Notes: generated by a model from the sequence alone, not told the origin. A DNA stretch of 64,000 nt from Berberis thunbergii (GCA_003290165.1 QNQO01000815.1:248001-312000); one strand, 5' to 3'. Counted from the stretch's first letter, positions 45,601-58,050 are shown. Numbers and translations are program-made.

Positions 45601-48600
45601 AGGAAACTAACGTCTGAATAAATTGCCCCCATATAATAAATTACTGGCAATAACTTAACCCCATAAAATAAATTTGAATTTAATTTTGCCTCCTGAAACA
45701 GAACAAACCTGAGAGATGATGAAGATGATCTACAACTCAAGCTTAACTTCAAACCTTGGCAAGCTTTTCCACTCCAAATATTTAATCAAGAAAATTTTGA
45801 TTATATTCCTCCTCATCCTCTTCCATCCCTTCTTCATCCTTTATCTCGCAGGTTCGCCACCACCTCCCCCTTCATCTTCCCTCCTCTTCCTCATTCCTCC
45901 GCTTCCTCGTGCTTTCTCCTTCTTCCTCCTCTGTTTCACAACCCCTATAATAAAGTTAGGGCTTCATTCCTCATTCCTACGCTTCCTCCTTCCTCCCCCT
46001 TCATATCTCAGGTATGTTCTGTTTCAGGGGCAAAATTAAATTCAAATTCATTCAAAACGTCAGATTTCCTCGAGATGTGCACGCGAATAAATCTAAACCG
46101 TCATATTTTCCTCGAGAATCGCGCACAATTAAATTTAGACCGTTTGATTTACCTAAAGGTGTGCACGATTAAATTTGGACCGTTAAATTTTTCTTGAGAT
46201 GAATTGTTCAAAATACAAGATTTTTTAAAATCAACTTTGAATTTTCTTCGAGATACGATTACAATTTCAGTTGGACCTTAGGATTTTTCTCGAGATGATA
46301 TGTTTGAGATACAAAAGATTTAATCTCAGCCTTTAATTTCTTACGATATTTTGGTAATCTGTTTTAAAAACATAAGGTCAAGACTTGACCACTAGTCTTA
46401 GGGAGAAAGTGCAATACGAATAATAATTGAGGGCAAAGTTGAATAAAGCATATAATATAGGGGGAAATGCGAATAACCAATAAATTTTTTAGTATAATTT
46501 TCTTGGTACAATCAAACATCAAACCAAGTAATTTTCCTTAACCTTTTTTCTATCTGAGGAAAAAACGATCTTTTGTGCAATCAAACAACCTTTTTCTTCC
46601 CAATCTCGATACCACCAGTTATCAAGGATAAATATGGGTAATTAATTGTCCGAGGCATAGGATAGTGTGCGGCTCAGAGAGAAAAACCAATATCCTAACT
46701 TCCTTAATTCAAGGTTCAGATTGTTTCACCCACAACAAAGTTCAAGGGCCCAAAAATTGTGCACTTCAATCAAACGTGTTTTTCTTGACTGTTGGTCAAG
46801 TCTATAGCATACGGGTAACATAATCACTTAAATGTTTGGTGAATCCTATCCCAAGAACCTCTATTAAGTCCCATTTGACTGAACAACCAAAGAACATGTG
46901 GTGCCTTTTCTGTTTTTGAGAGATCAGTAGTATCAGCCAAAGTCCATCATAATCCAGCCATTTAAAAAAAATATTGACTTTTTTCATGAAAATAATTTCC
47001 AACAAATATGTTTATGCTTGCAACCAAAAAAAAATTAAATGTACTTTAGAGGAGATACATTTCAGTTTTAGTATCCTAAAGAAGCTATGACCAGAAAATA
47101 TGAAATTTGGTTAAATAACATGTGTGAAGCAACAAACAATACCTTTCTGGGATCCAATGGGTTGTTGAGACCGGCTACCATAGTTAGATGATGGCCTACT
47201 GGTTGAACTGCCATCGTGGCTAGATGAAGATGGGGGTTGTAATGATTCTGATGCCTGATTCTTCTCAAAACCCTGGTATCTGCTTGGCATTTTTCCAAAG
47301 GAATTTCCAATCTCTGGGGCTGCTTTTTCATTCACGGAAGGTAACTCAGAATTAGTTACAGCTTGAGGTACAACCTTGTCTGTTTGAAAAAGCTTTGTGA
47401 AGTCTTGAGTGGCAGCAGATTTGCTCTCAGCATGGACTGAAGAATGAGGCTCCGCTCCAGTCCGTTGGCTGCGCACTTCACGTTTAATAGTACCCACTGC
47501 AGCTGGGAGCCGTGAGTCAAGGGATGGCACCAGTACAGGATCTGAAGCGGAGGAATAGACTCCCAGGACAGATACAGGTGATGCTACCTGATCTGCACTG
47601 GGAGTGTACTTCCCATGTGTGACGTTGAGACCAGATGAAGGGGCACTTTTTGCTTCAACATGAAGTGGTGGTGGTGGTTGAGGTGTATCAGCTAACTTAC
47701 TTGCACTAACATGTGCAGGCTCTTCTGGAGAATAACTACGACTCTGAGTGGAACTCCCTGCATTGGGTAGTTCATTGGCCATCCCAGTTGCAGAGCTGCA
47801 AAGACAATAGATTAACCTTTGGAAAATGTAGCAACATGCAGTCTGTAAACAAGCGTGCTGAAAAGGAGGATTGGAATGAGAGGAAAGGAGTTCAAAACAT
47901 ATATGAAAATCGGCAAGCACTATTTACCTAGAAATAGGGGTCGGGCCTTTATTGTCTGCGTCCAAAGTAGCTGGCACAGAAGCAGTTGTAACAACACTCT
48001 CTGGCTTCTGATTCACTCCATTTTCCTTACCTGCATTTGCATTCCTTCCACTACCGGCATCTGAAACAATAACAAAATAAAAGTGATGAAACTAAATGAG
48101 AAAAGAAAATGCAATGTGAATTTCATGCACGGAAGAGAAGATCTCTCAGCCCACACTATAAATCCTGAAAAAAATATTAATATATACCATGAGAAGTGTG
48201 ACGAGGAGGAAAATTTCCCCTCCCACCCCTACCCCCTCGCCCCTGAGTGCCTGGTCTCCACCTAGAATCTGCAGTCTCTCTGTTATTCAAGTTCTGCAAA
48301 GAGAGTAATAAGATATTACATATAACACTGTAGACAACGATTTAAAAACAAAAAACACTATATCAGACACGTTGTATAACTTCTTTGCAACACTTACTCC
48401 ACATAGTATAATGATTGCAATGCTTACTCCTAGTTGTATAACTTTTGCCAGAAACACTTTGTATCTAATACTAAACCATGAACCCCCAAATGGATTCACT
48501 ATGATAACAAGAGGTAAGCATTATCCAAATTTATTCCTTTTACAATATCTCATTGTCCAATAGATTTCTAAATGCCAAAAAGTGTCTCTCGGAATCATTA

Positions 48601-51600
48601 GCCAAACACATTTTTCAGGTTTGCACTCACTTTATTTAAATTATGGATTTGTTAACCATGAACATGAAAATCAGTATCCTTTCCATGCTTTTCCCACTCC
48701 CATGCTTTCCTCAGTAAGCGATTAAATGTCTAATATAGTCTAGCATTAACTTTGATGTGCCAGACATGTTTACTACTCCACTTATCAAACAACAAGTCAA
48801 CACATTTCGAATTTTGTATCGTCTTACGTTGTTTTAGGCAATTATGACAAATGCTTTGTAACAATCTAGATATGAATTCCGGTTGTTGATATCATAACCA
48901 AGTCTACATGCAACATAAATATCAATTAGCAAGTGCATCAAACCTAGTAGGTTGAGGGTGGGATATGCAAGTGCATTTATCTGTCCAAAAGCAACTTTAA
49001 ATGCGAGAACAAACAATCAGATGTAATTTGAACAATGTTTAGTAGTAGCATGAATTCAGCATTATCGTAACTAGGTAATAGTTAGGACAATGTTTCCTAT
49101 TAGGTTTAGGGTTTGTTTTAGAAGTTAGATTAGTTATAAATAAGACAAAAGTTGCCGACTGTTAGTTAGTTAATCATGAAAATAAGCTTATTTCATTTAT
49201 TTATCGTTGATTTACTTTGTCGTTTAATTTATTTTATTTTATTTTCAGCATTATTTTTCAATTTTTGTTATTTTGCAAGTTTTATTTTAATAATTGATAT
49301 CAGAACCAAACGATTTTTATTATTTGGTTCGATTCAAAAAAAAGAAAAAAAAATTGAAGAAAGATGATTGAAGAAACAAAATTTCAACTAATAGCGAAAG
49401 CAATATTACAGGATATGCATAAGATAGAACAAAGAATGGATGTAATGATAGAGAGGATGGACAACTACATGTCAAGACACAAAGACCAGGGGACAAACCC
49501 CAGTAGCACTACCATCACTGACAGCACCGCAGGCTCACACCCAGCACCGTCCTCGACCGCACCTCAAGCCAACAAAACCAACCCCAAGGAAGAATAAGAA
49601 CAAATACTAACGAAGATAGTGAAGAATTACTTGGTGAGGATGATAAGACTTTCATACGTGATTTTCGTCGCCAATGTTGTTCGCCACTTCCCAGGAGATC
49701 ATCACCACACCCGATCACCAAACAACAACAATCGCATGTTCCCTCTCTCTTATAGCCTTTCTTGCAACAGATTAGTCACCAACCAAACACAACATCTGTC
49801 GCCGACCAGTCCATCACCCACATCTCTCTCTCGGTTGCCACAAACAACCTCCACGAAACAGTCGATCACACCACATTGCAAAGCATAGGTCAATCGACTC
49901 TCTCACATCGCCTGCACCTCACTCCGTCTCGCCAACCACATCTCTCCCTGCTTCCTCCCTCCCATAGCAGTTAATAGCCTGATCAAGAGTAGCAACAACT
50001 TCATCTTTCACCTGTCATTTCCTTTATGCTCACCCCTCCGTCCCAATCACCACCCCTGGTCAATCAAACCCTCGCCACATTTCGTTCGCCATCGAAGCCC
50101 CCCTCTCTCCTCCTTCGGTCGATCGCAGTCGATCGACTTCTCCCAAATTCCCCCTCTTTGTTTTTGTTAGTAAAGAGGAAGAAGAAAGTGAAATTTTCAC
50201 CCTAGTCCTTCCTATTTTGACTTCAGTTCTTGATTTCAAATTTTGAGTTACATCCTTTGGCTATTTACATCCCCTCCACCTGTCTGCACCACCACAAGTT
50301 GTTATAGATCTGATTATTTGTCACCACCAGACAACACACTTGGCACCGCATGACACATTTTTTTAATTCAATTTGGCACAATTTTGTCGTTTAGAGAGAA
50401 GTTTGCACGCCATTTTCAATTCATGAAGTGGGATTCATTTGCGACATTCAGACATTATTTTTTAAGCAAAGTTTTGATTTGGTTGTTCATGGTGTAAGCA
50501 ATTACAAAGGAAATGTTACAAGTCGATTTCTGCTTGGACACTTCTACATTTTGTTGTTACTTGAGCTCATATGACTTCCTTGGCCTTCAGCTCGAGGACG
50601 AGCTTCTTCAACCAAAGGAGGTAATTAAACTATTTATTAATATTAGCAATGACAATATTTTAGCAATAGTATGCATTTAGTATTATTGTAATTAAGTAAT
50701 AGTTAGTACAATGTTTCCTATTCGGTTTAGGATATGCTTTAAAAGTTAGGTTAGTTATAATTAAGGTATAGGTTGCCCATCATTAGTTGATTGATGAAAA
50801 GTTTATTTTGTTTATTTATCATTGATTTACTTTGTCGTTCAATTTATTTATTCTATTTTCAACATTATCTTTCAATTTTTGTTATTCTGCAAGTTTTATT
50901 CTATCACAAACGGTATTAATTTAAGACAAGATTTACATTATTAGCTAGATGGACAGGAAACCAATGCTACGTTTTCGGTATGTGGATAAATTAATCCTTT
51001 AAATCATGACCATTTTGTGCAAGCCATGATGTTTCACTTTTTTTTTGACAGAATGTGTAATACTATCTAATGAATCAAAGATGACCCTATAGGAAGACAC
51101 GAAGGGGAGTGAGGGGGTTTTTTTACCTCTTTTCGTTTGTCACGTTTCCTTTTGACTTCATGAAATGTATCTGAAAACCAAGAAACACAACTGTTATGAA
51201 TGCGCTACATTAGATGTCACAATTTGCACCCAACATAATTGAAAATATCTGATCACCTGGTACAAATTATTACAAAATATGGGAACAAATTAAACAAGCA
51301 AAGAAACATTCATCTGCATGATGCTTTCATTTTCAACTAAACACTCTGTTCTATTATATCACTGCCAATCAAGAAACAAAATATAAAAATAATTAAGTTC
51401 ACCAGAAAAGTTAAAGCTTCATTTTTTATGAAGGTGAATCCATCAGTATCCACATGTCCCCATCAGAACAACTGTCTTCTCAGCTAAAGCTCCTCCTTAC
51501 ACTCCAACCACAAACAGTGATGACATGCAAAATAATGCATATCAAAATATTTAAGTGGCCAAAATAATCGATTGGATACTTGGAACTAGTGCACATAAAA

Positions 51601-52421
51601 ATGTACTCACATTCAATGCATTTCCAAATCAACAAACCTCTAAGAAAAGCAGAAAAAAAATCACTAAAGGCTCTGGTTACATGCGAAAAAATAGAAATGC
51701 AAAACTAATCAGATGATAAACCAATATCAGTTCACCAATGTTCCAAGGGAATCACTTAAAATCGCCCCAAACACCAATACTAGCAAAATTCCAACTATTT
51801 GCTCCAGGGACAAGCACAGAACAGCCGCATCTGCTCATTCTATTGTGTATCATTTCATTACCAAAGCCAATCAAACAAACAATACTATCGAATAAAACCA
51901 GAGCTTATCGAATGCAATGAAACCGGATGTATCCCCAAAACCTAATGAAAACAACAACTCCACTTCTCAGCTGAACCACCACCTCGCCTTGCCGCTCAAA
52001 AACAATGTGAATCAAAAAATTCAACTGAGGCAGAAACCAAGCTCTTACTTCAAAACACTCAACTGGGTATTTCAAAAAAGACCCAAAAAGCACAAAAACC
52101 TAACTAAGCAAAGCTAAGAACACAAATCAAATACCAAACTGAACAGTAACAATTGAAAAAGACAAAAACTTCACCCAATCAAACAGATCAAAGTACGAGT
52201 GATTAAAATCATGATCAAATAAACCCTAATCGAATCCAATAAAAATAAAAAACACCTTGCAGCAGGAGCTTTTGGGCAGTTTCGTTAGGATCCATGGAGC
52301 ACTCTTTAAGCATTGCGTATATCTCCTCATCGCTGTGGTTCTGCGCGATCTCTTTAATGTCCTGGATCGTTTTGCTCACGCTTTTTGGGATTGAAACCCT
52401 TGAAACTCCTCCTCCGCTCAT
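38928..52421 (-). CDS. GIP1L: GBF-interacting protein 1-like (GIP1, DUF1296)
   Basis: Ten exons (minus): 52,421-52,256; 51,170-51,127; 48,293-48,188; 48,060-47,928; 47,795-47,143; 43,700-43,310; 42,847-42,544; 42,068-41,910; 41,801-41,313; 39,224-38,928. They join in frame to 913 residues. The N-terminal GIP1_N/DUF1296 domain (about 5-65) reads IPKSVSKTIQDIKEIAQNHS, AMLKECSMDPNETAQKLLLQ, then TFHEVKRKRDKRK. A Gly/Arg-rich patch (GRGGRGGRG, exon 3) and long Ser/Pro/Gln-rich disordered stretches follow. The C-terminus is Tyr/Pro/Gln-rich and ends WTGNY. Arabidopsis GIP1 enhances DNA binding by G-box bZIP factors and is nuclear; the same role here is inferred from family. Introns are unusually large: intron 2 carries a short LTR element and intron 5 a foldback element. 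The 5' leader is CT-rich with a GA/CT microsatellite. Confidence 0.9.
39605..39684. repeat. (AAT)n microsatellite in GIP1-like intron
   Basis: About 80 bases of AAT/ATA repeats, interrupted once by AAAGATAATT, lie in the last intron of the GIP1-like gene. Confidence 0.95.
40150..41200. other. Last intron of the GIP1-like gene, no recognised insert
   Basis: A C-rich stretch (40,260-40,600) differs in composition from the AT-rich flanks and has a short open frame at 40,441-40,623, but no domain or repeat was recognised. It may be an old insertion. Confidence 0.3.
45091..46478. mobile_element. Mutator-like foldback element in GIP1-like intron 5
   Basis: The left end is GGGTTATTTGCATTTG and the right end GAAATGCGAATAACC, reverse complements with few changes. 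The arms stay complementary inward for several hundred bases; for example CAACTTTGCCCCTAATTATT at 45,137 pairs with AATAATTGAGGGCAAAGTTG near 46,425. AATAAATTTT flanks both sides (45,081-45,090; 46,479-46,488), a 9-10 base duplication typical of Mutator-like elements. The arms consist of degenerate sub-repeats around CATCTCGAGGAAAATC. The roughly 300 base centre has a 107-codon low-complexity frame (45,716-46,039) with no transposase. It is a non-autonomous element. Confidence 0.8.
45280..45610. repeat. Sub-repeats (CATCTCGAGGAAAATC) in the foldback arm
   Basis: About nine degenerate copies of a 35-50 base unit built around CATCTCGAGGAAAATC occur in the left arm, many containing the palindrome CTCGAG. 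The right arm (about 46,060-46,300) has inverted counterparts such as TTTTCCTCGAGA and TTTTCTCGAGATG. Confidence 0.8.
49022..50906 (+). mobile_element. Short non-autonomous LTR retrotransposon in GIP1-like intron 2
   Basis: Two LTRs of about 280 bases (about 49,022-49,298 and 50,620-50,906) share long blocks such as GTTAGTxCAATGTTTCCTAT, TTTATCxTTGATTTACTTTG and TTGTTATTxTGCAAGTTTTATT. TTGATATCAGAACC directly after the left LTR is a degenerate form of the copia-type initiator-Met primer site (TGGTATCAGAGC). AACCAAAGGAGG before the right LTR is a plausible polypurine tract, preceded by CTCGAGGACGAGCTTCTTCA. A 77-codon frame (49,364-49,597, MIEETKFQLIAKAIL) may be a gag remnant. No protease, integrase or RT is present. 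It lies opposite to the host gene and is related to the fragment at 1-820. Confidence 0.75.
49364..49597 (+). CDS. Gag-like N-terminal remnant of the short LTR element
   Basis: A 77-codon frame starts 65 bases after the left LTR. It begins with a charged helix (DMHKIEQRMDVMIERMD) followed by a Ser/Thr/Pro-rich tail. The short N-terminal helix fits a truncated copia or gypsy gag but has no diagnostic motif. Confidence 0.35.
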   Translation: MIEETKFQLIAKAILQDMHKIEQRMDVMIERMDNYMSRHKDQGTNPSSTTITDSTAGSHPAPSSTAPQANKTNPKEE

Positions 52422-52700
52422 GCTTCCTGTCCGTACAAACACACCCAAAGAGCGACAGCGATAGAAAGTGAGAGTGAGAGAGAGAGAGAGAGATTTCGAA
52501 CCGAGATGAATAGAAGAAAAATGGGTTGAGAGGGTAGAGAGAGCGCAACGAAGATAAGCGAACAAATCGAACGCACGGAGAGTGTTTGATGAAAAGCCGA
52601 AGAGAAGGCGGAGATTTGGTGGGAAGGAGAGACAGAGAGAAGGAAGATAAAGAGAGAGAACGAAAGAGAAAATGAAATTTTTAGAAGACTTGAAAGACAA
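52422..52700 (-). promoter_or_regulatory. GIP1-like 5' leader / proximal promoter with CT-rich tract
   Basis: Directly upstream of the GIP1-like ATG, the minus strand is CT-rich, with a (CT)n run at 52,468-52,492 and further CTTTCTCTCT-type runs up to about 52,680. CT-rich leaders without a TATA box are common in constitutively expressed plant genes. The exact transcription start is not visible. Confidence 0.45.
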
Positions 52701-55270
52701 ATGGCTGAAAAACCTTTTGGAGTGCAAGGCTTTTTGCCTTCTGTTTTTTTTTACTGTTTTTTGTGATGAAAATTTACCATTCACTCAATGGTTTGCTTAA
52801 TCCCCACTCAAATTGAAATTCAAACATACATTCGTTTTCATTTCGAGTGATTTATAGTTAGCATAACATGTAAACTCAAGTAACAATCAAATTTTGAATG
52901 ACTTAAAAACTCATTAGTTACTAAGAACTTCTTAGACAAAGAGGAAGTACAAATTGATGATGAAAAGCTTTGACATTAAAAAAAATGGTGATAAACATAA
53001 ATAATGATGATAAAACTACGATTGTATCGTAGAACATTTTAAAAAATATAGGTTAATTGGTAATAAAGAAAATGGCCACTCGCTCGATTTAAGTGAAAAT
53101 TTAGTATTGTAAGTCGATATTGTAATTATTGCTTATCATGCAATTGTGTGGGAAAAAACAAAGAATAATGTGAAAAAGCAAAACAAACCGAAACATGAGG
53201 CCACGAACGATGAGCAAAATACCAACCCAATTCAGCGTTTCACACCCAAGCAAAAGTAATGGAAAAAATGAAAGGCGACGGCTACCTTGCACCACCTATT
53301 TGTCTTTTTTGCACTATTCTACTCTCATACACTATCTACTTACTTTCTCACACTATCATACTCTCTCACACCATTTATATAAACAAAAAACTCCATTTTT
53401 TTTCCTTCATCATTGAAATATACAACGGTTCCTCCCTCTCCCATTTCAAATTTCTCTCCACACTCAAATTTCTTGCAAAATTTCTCTATCTCCCTCAAAA
53501 ACTCTCAAAATCTCTTTAAATTTGAAACCATTAAACCCAAATTCAATAAATATGCATATCTTAACATAAGACATATCCAAACTCAAATGAAAATATGGTA
53601 ACTTTCGAACCAATTTAACCTTCAATTGAGATTGATTCTCAAGCTCATCAAAACACGAAAGTTGTAGTGCTCTAAGTTATCTAATAAACACAACTTGAAT
53701 CACTTGAAAATATTTTGAAATGAACAAATTATGATCATTTTACTAAAGTCGCGCAAATTAGTCTTGGAAATAAAAATTGGATAGCGTTCCTGACTTTCGG
53801 CCAACTTATGTGATCGATCGAGACCGATTCTCAAGTTGATCAAAACACAAAAATTGTAGTATTCTCAGTTATCTAATAAACACAACTTAAATCACTTGAA
53901 ATGTTTTAAAATGAGGAAGTTATAATCATTTTAGTAAAATCGTACATAATATGGTGGTGTGAAGTATTTGAATAGAAACATCAAGACATCATCGCCCTCC
54001 ATTCTAGCATGCCAATTGACCAATCAACGATCAGAAAACAACCCATTTCTGAATCCAAAATAGAGTAAAACCAAACCACAAGATCTTGAAAAAAATACAG
54101 AAAACAAATTGAAAGACTCGGATTGCAATTTCACAATGTCAAACTCTTGTTGACTTGCAAGGAGATGACGAGTCATTTTCATTGGGCAAGACCCCAAATC
54201 CTAGTTCATAGCCAAGCACCCTATGGCAAGACCTCAAATCACATTTTATTTTGTAATTAATTTTCATTATAAATCAAATGAAAAATGTGGTTGTCTCTTT
54301 TTTTTAATCATTTTTTAACTAGGCAATTACTCGGAAAATTTATTATTTCACGAGTTTGTCTAGGCAGCCAGACTTTAAAGTCATTTTTTGTCAAGTTTGT
54401 GCATTTTTACACTTTTACCTATTATTTTTAAAACACAACCACAAACATTATTTATAGAAATGTAAAAAGCCCAAAATCTTGTCAAAAAGTAGCTATAAAA
54501 CCTGGACTGCCTAGAATTAGGGTTATTCCACAAGTCAATAATACCTACATACTTAAATCTTAATTTTGAAATAAGAAATGTTAACACAAATTAGAGATGC
54601 TATAAAAACCCACCCAAAAAAAAGGTATCAACACATTTTGATTTGCTTTAGGACAAAGTGGACCTTGAGATGGTGATGATGTTTATTGCACAAAGTTTTC
54701 AAACATGAATCTATTTGCAAAAAAAATGATTGACAAGTTTCAGTTTTAATGATTGTTCTATTTAAGGACCAAAACAATCTAGAGAGCCAGGCCCTTAAAT
54801 TTTGATTGTGTTCGATTGATCCATTATGAACATTTTTAGGATGATGGATGGTATTGAGTCTGGCCTGATGCGGACCTGACTCTCTAGAAAAGTTCATGTA
54901 AGGACAGATAGATATGAGAAATGATAATTTGGTAGGCATTTTCTTAGCCTTGTTTGGGTTTTTTTTTATATAGATAGTGATTGTGGTTGTGCTTTAAAGA
55001 GGGGAGACAAAAATTGTAAAAACACCGAAATAAATGCCAAGAAAATGCCACCAAAATAAGCCGGCTAGAATTACTAGTTGGTTGGATAGGGTTAGGTGTT
55101 TAACATGGCTCTTTGAAAACCCTAGCTGGATAGGATTAGGGTTTAAAATAGCTTTCCTATGTCAGTGATTAGTTGGAGATTGACCAAAGTTTGTGATTAG
55201 TTTATTGCTTATGGGATTCTTTTATCTTTCATAATTAGGAATTATGAACCTAATTTCAAATGAGACAAGC
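52701..55270. repeat. Gene-poor region with a diverged direct repeat
   Basis: About 165 bases at 53,596-53,762 recur at 53,797-53,955. Shared blocks include GATTCTCAAG, GATCAAAACAC, TTATCTAATAAACACAACTT and ATCATTTTA. The rest is AT-rich with no recognised gene; the frames on both strands are short and low-complexity. Confidence 0.6.
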
Positions 55271-57930
55271 AAATGATGGGCAGGCAGGCAGGAGGGTTAT
55301 GGTTCGAGTTTAAAATGATTAACATGTTTGTATATTCCATTAGGGACCCCATAGATGCCCCCCCTAAACAAGAGTGTTGGATTCGATTAACGTGGACTTG
55401 CTACGGTTTCTCCGTCGAGGAAGTGTCGAAGCCCAAGAGCCCAGCCCAAATAGTTAGTGTAAAAAAGCCCATGACACTGAGTCCATTACGACTGGATGAA
55501 CCCAAATCTTTGACTCAGGCCGAACTTTGTTGGGGTGTCTGGGCAGAATGTTCACTGGGTTAAATTTGGGCTTTATGAATACCAGCCCAATTATAAAGCC
55601 CAAATCTTTTGTTTTGCTAGAGACTTATTCTTGTTGTAGAGAAACGGTTGTCATTTGATTGAACATTTCCAAGCTGCGATTAAATTTTTTTCTCCTTCCC
55701 CTCTCATTTTTTGTTTTTTTCCTGACCCTCGCGGCAATCTTTGGGAAGGCAAAAAATTTGACCCACGCGAAAGCACCTGTGTGAGAGTTTGCCTCAATGG
55801 CGAGGAAAAAAACATACAATAAAGGAGGGAAGAAGAAGAATGATAGGAAAATGGGTGACGACCTGTGCAAGAATAAGAGAGAGTGGAATAAGGGAGATGA
55901 AAAGGAGAATAAGGAGAGTATATGAACGACGACCTAAGCGAAAAGAAAATAAGGTGGGATGATGATGGTTGTTGCGGCCGTTGCAATGGCCACCATCACA
56001 GCCCCATCTCCTCTATCTCTGGCCATCGTCGGTCGTTTCTCACCGCCCCCTCGCAATCGATTGTCCCATTTTCTATGTTGTCGTTGTTGTGGGAGAGGAT
56101 AGATAATTAGGTTTTGCCTTTTATAGGTGATGTGTAAGAAAACTATAGTGTGAGACAGAAAGAAAGTGGTGTGGGAACGAAAAAATTAGATGAATGGTAT
56201 GCGACAGTGAAATACGTGATATTAACTAGTCGCTGTCTTTCCAAAAAGTTACGCAGATTATAAGAATTATTTTGCAATTTTTATACACTATTTAAGAAAA
56301 AACATGTACCATATCCATCAACCTTACCTCAGACTCACCACAATTTGAAGGCAATTTTCTCAATTCAATCGATGTAAAAGCCCAATTATGATTGAAGTTC
56401 ATAACAATCCGGGCATGTTGCTGATAACATCTTTAACCTAGGCGTCTGATGTTCATTAATCCAATGCCAAAGAAACTGATACCTACTCCAAAAATCTTTT
56501 TAAATCTACAATAAAATGTTCCTCAAGTGTATTATCAAATTCTCCGAATCATTATCTAAAAAATCTCTGAATCATTTTCTATTTTTTGTTCAATGAATTG
56601 CTAATTAGGAGACACTCTTTTGTTCCCTGGTGAATAATTCAGTCTTAAGTTTTGAGTGATAGTTTTGTGTGACTAAACAATCAAATTTGTTTTCAGTCAG
56701 TCATTAGAATCAGTGGCAGATTTAGGATTTTAGTTAAGGAGGGACAAAATGGTAAGAGATTGTCGATCGATAATAGGAGTTATTAGGGGTAAAACTATAA
56801 AATTTTATACTCCGGACTAAGGATTGTGATTTTGCAAAATTTTACTAAATTTCACGAAATATTTATTTATTGAGGTCTCAAAATTTAAGGTTTCGAAAAA
56901 ATATGTTATTTCAAAATATTTAATGTTTTTCTTAAAATTTGACATTTTTGGGCAAAACCCAAAAAGTTATGAAACAAGATACATTTGTTTCGATTATAAT
57001 TTTTCGTGTAAAACTCAAAATATGAAGCAAATTACATTTACAGAGATACTTAAAGTATTTAGGCTTCCTTTTATGTATTTAATGTGTTCACATATTTAAA
57101 TATGTTTGACGTACACGTGAAATATTTACGAAATGTTTCATAAAACCGAGAGAGAATAACTTTGAAAAACGAAATCACAATCCTTTTTTCGGACTGATAA
57201 TTTAACAATAAATTTATACTAACATCTACAAGTAAACACTAAAATTAAAAATATATTTCTAATTATATTTTTCGTGATGAACTTATCTAGTATTGTGCAT
57301 TTATATGTACAACTATAAAAACTACATTGTATATATCAAATTGAATCAGGTACAACAATTTAAGCCAAATTACGGTCAAGTCATCAACAATTTAACAAAG
57401 ACAAACAAACCTAATAACTGGAATACATGATTAAAATTGTAAAATAATTAAGATAAGCATATGTCCGTTTAATCTAGCAAAATCTGAAATGTGCAAACAT
57501 AATAAGATTTTAATTACAAGTTTATAGAAAAAATTGGATTGGGCCCTAAATTTTATAAGTTTAATAATGCTATATATTTTCATTGAATTTCATAGTTTCT
57601 TATCTTAAGTTTTAGTTACATAACTTTTATGGGTTTTATTTTATAACGTTGTTTTTGTTTGAGTTTCATATTATTTGTTAACCGACATGTCTTTGCTAAA
57701 CTATACTTTTATTCAATATTCATGTATTCATATAATTTTATAAAAAATATTTGATGAAAAATAAAATTCAGGAACGGTAACAATTAGAGAGACTACACAA
57801 ATTCTATATATATATATATTAAAAAATTAAAGTTATTATGCCGCAAGGGGAACGAATTCGAGTCTTTAATATTAGAGTTATAAAGACCAACCACTATACC
57901 ATACAGATAATATATTACTTATCTTCAATT
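55271..57930. other. Intergenic region, probable old transposon debris
   Basis: Overlapping short frames on both strands (55,273-56,110) have biased composition and no domain. GTGGCAGATTTAGGATTTTA near 56,711 resembles a sequence I have seen in dispersed plant repeats, but no element boundaries are visible. No gene is supported. Confidence 0.35.
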
Positions 57931-58050
57931 CTAAATGTTGAGGAAATCAGCGAGGGGATAGACCAGGATGCGTGCCATCTGATTTCATGCGCACATCCAG
58001 AAGGGATGGACGGTCCCCCCCCCCCCCTCGCTGGCTTCCTCGACAGCTAG
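57931..58050. mobile_element. Hairpin MITE, copy 1 (diverged)
   Basis: It starts CTAAATGTTGAGGAAATC and ends GGCTTCCTCGACAGCTAG. The arms are partly complementary (GATGCG / CGCACATC, GGATGGACGG). It shares the ends and the GGATGGACGG core with copies 2 and 3, and contains a run of 13 C residues (58,015-58,027). It is the most decayed of the three. Confidence 0.65.

Larger units (their letters stand above)
44318..46592. mobile_element. Possible outer DNA transposon with short inverted ends
   Basis: GGTCTATTTGATTGCA near 44,318 and TGCAATCAAACAACC near 46,578 are near-inverted copies with one mismatch and one gap. Together they would bracket about 0.9 kb of AT-rich sequence plus the foldback element nested inside it. 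No convincing target-site duplication was found, so this is tentative. Confidence 0.3.

Noticed and set aside
55273..56110. Several frames of 62-111 codons on both strands
   Set aside because: Mutually overlapping, biased composition and no homology recalled; probably transposon or random sequence.
56700..56760. Sequence resembling the ends of dispersed plant repeats (GTGGCAGATTTAGGATTTTA)
   Set aside because: Only one end-like motif was found, with no partner end or duplication, so no element is claimed.
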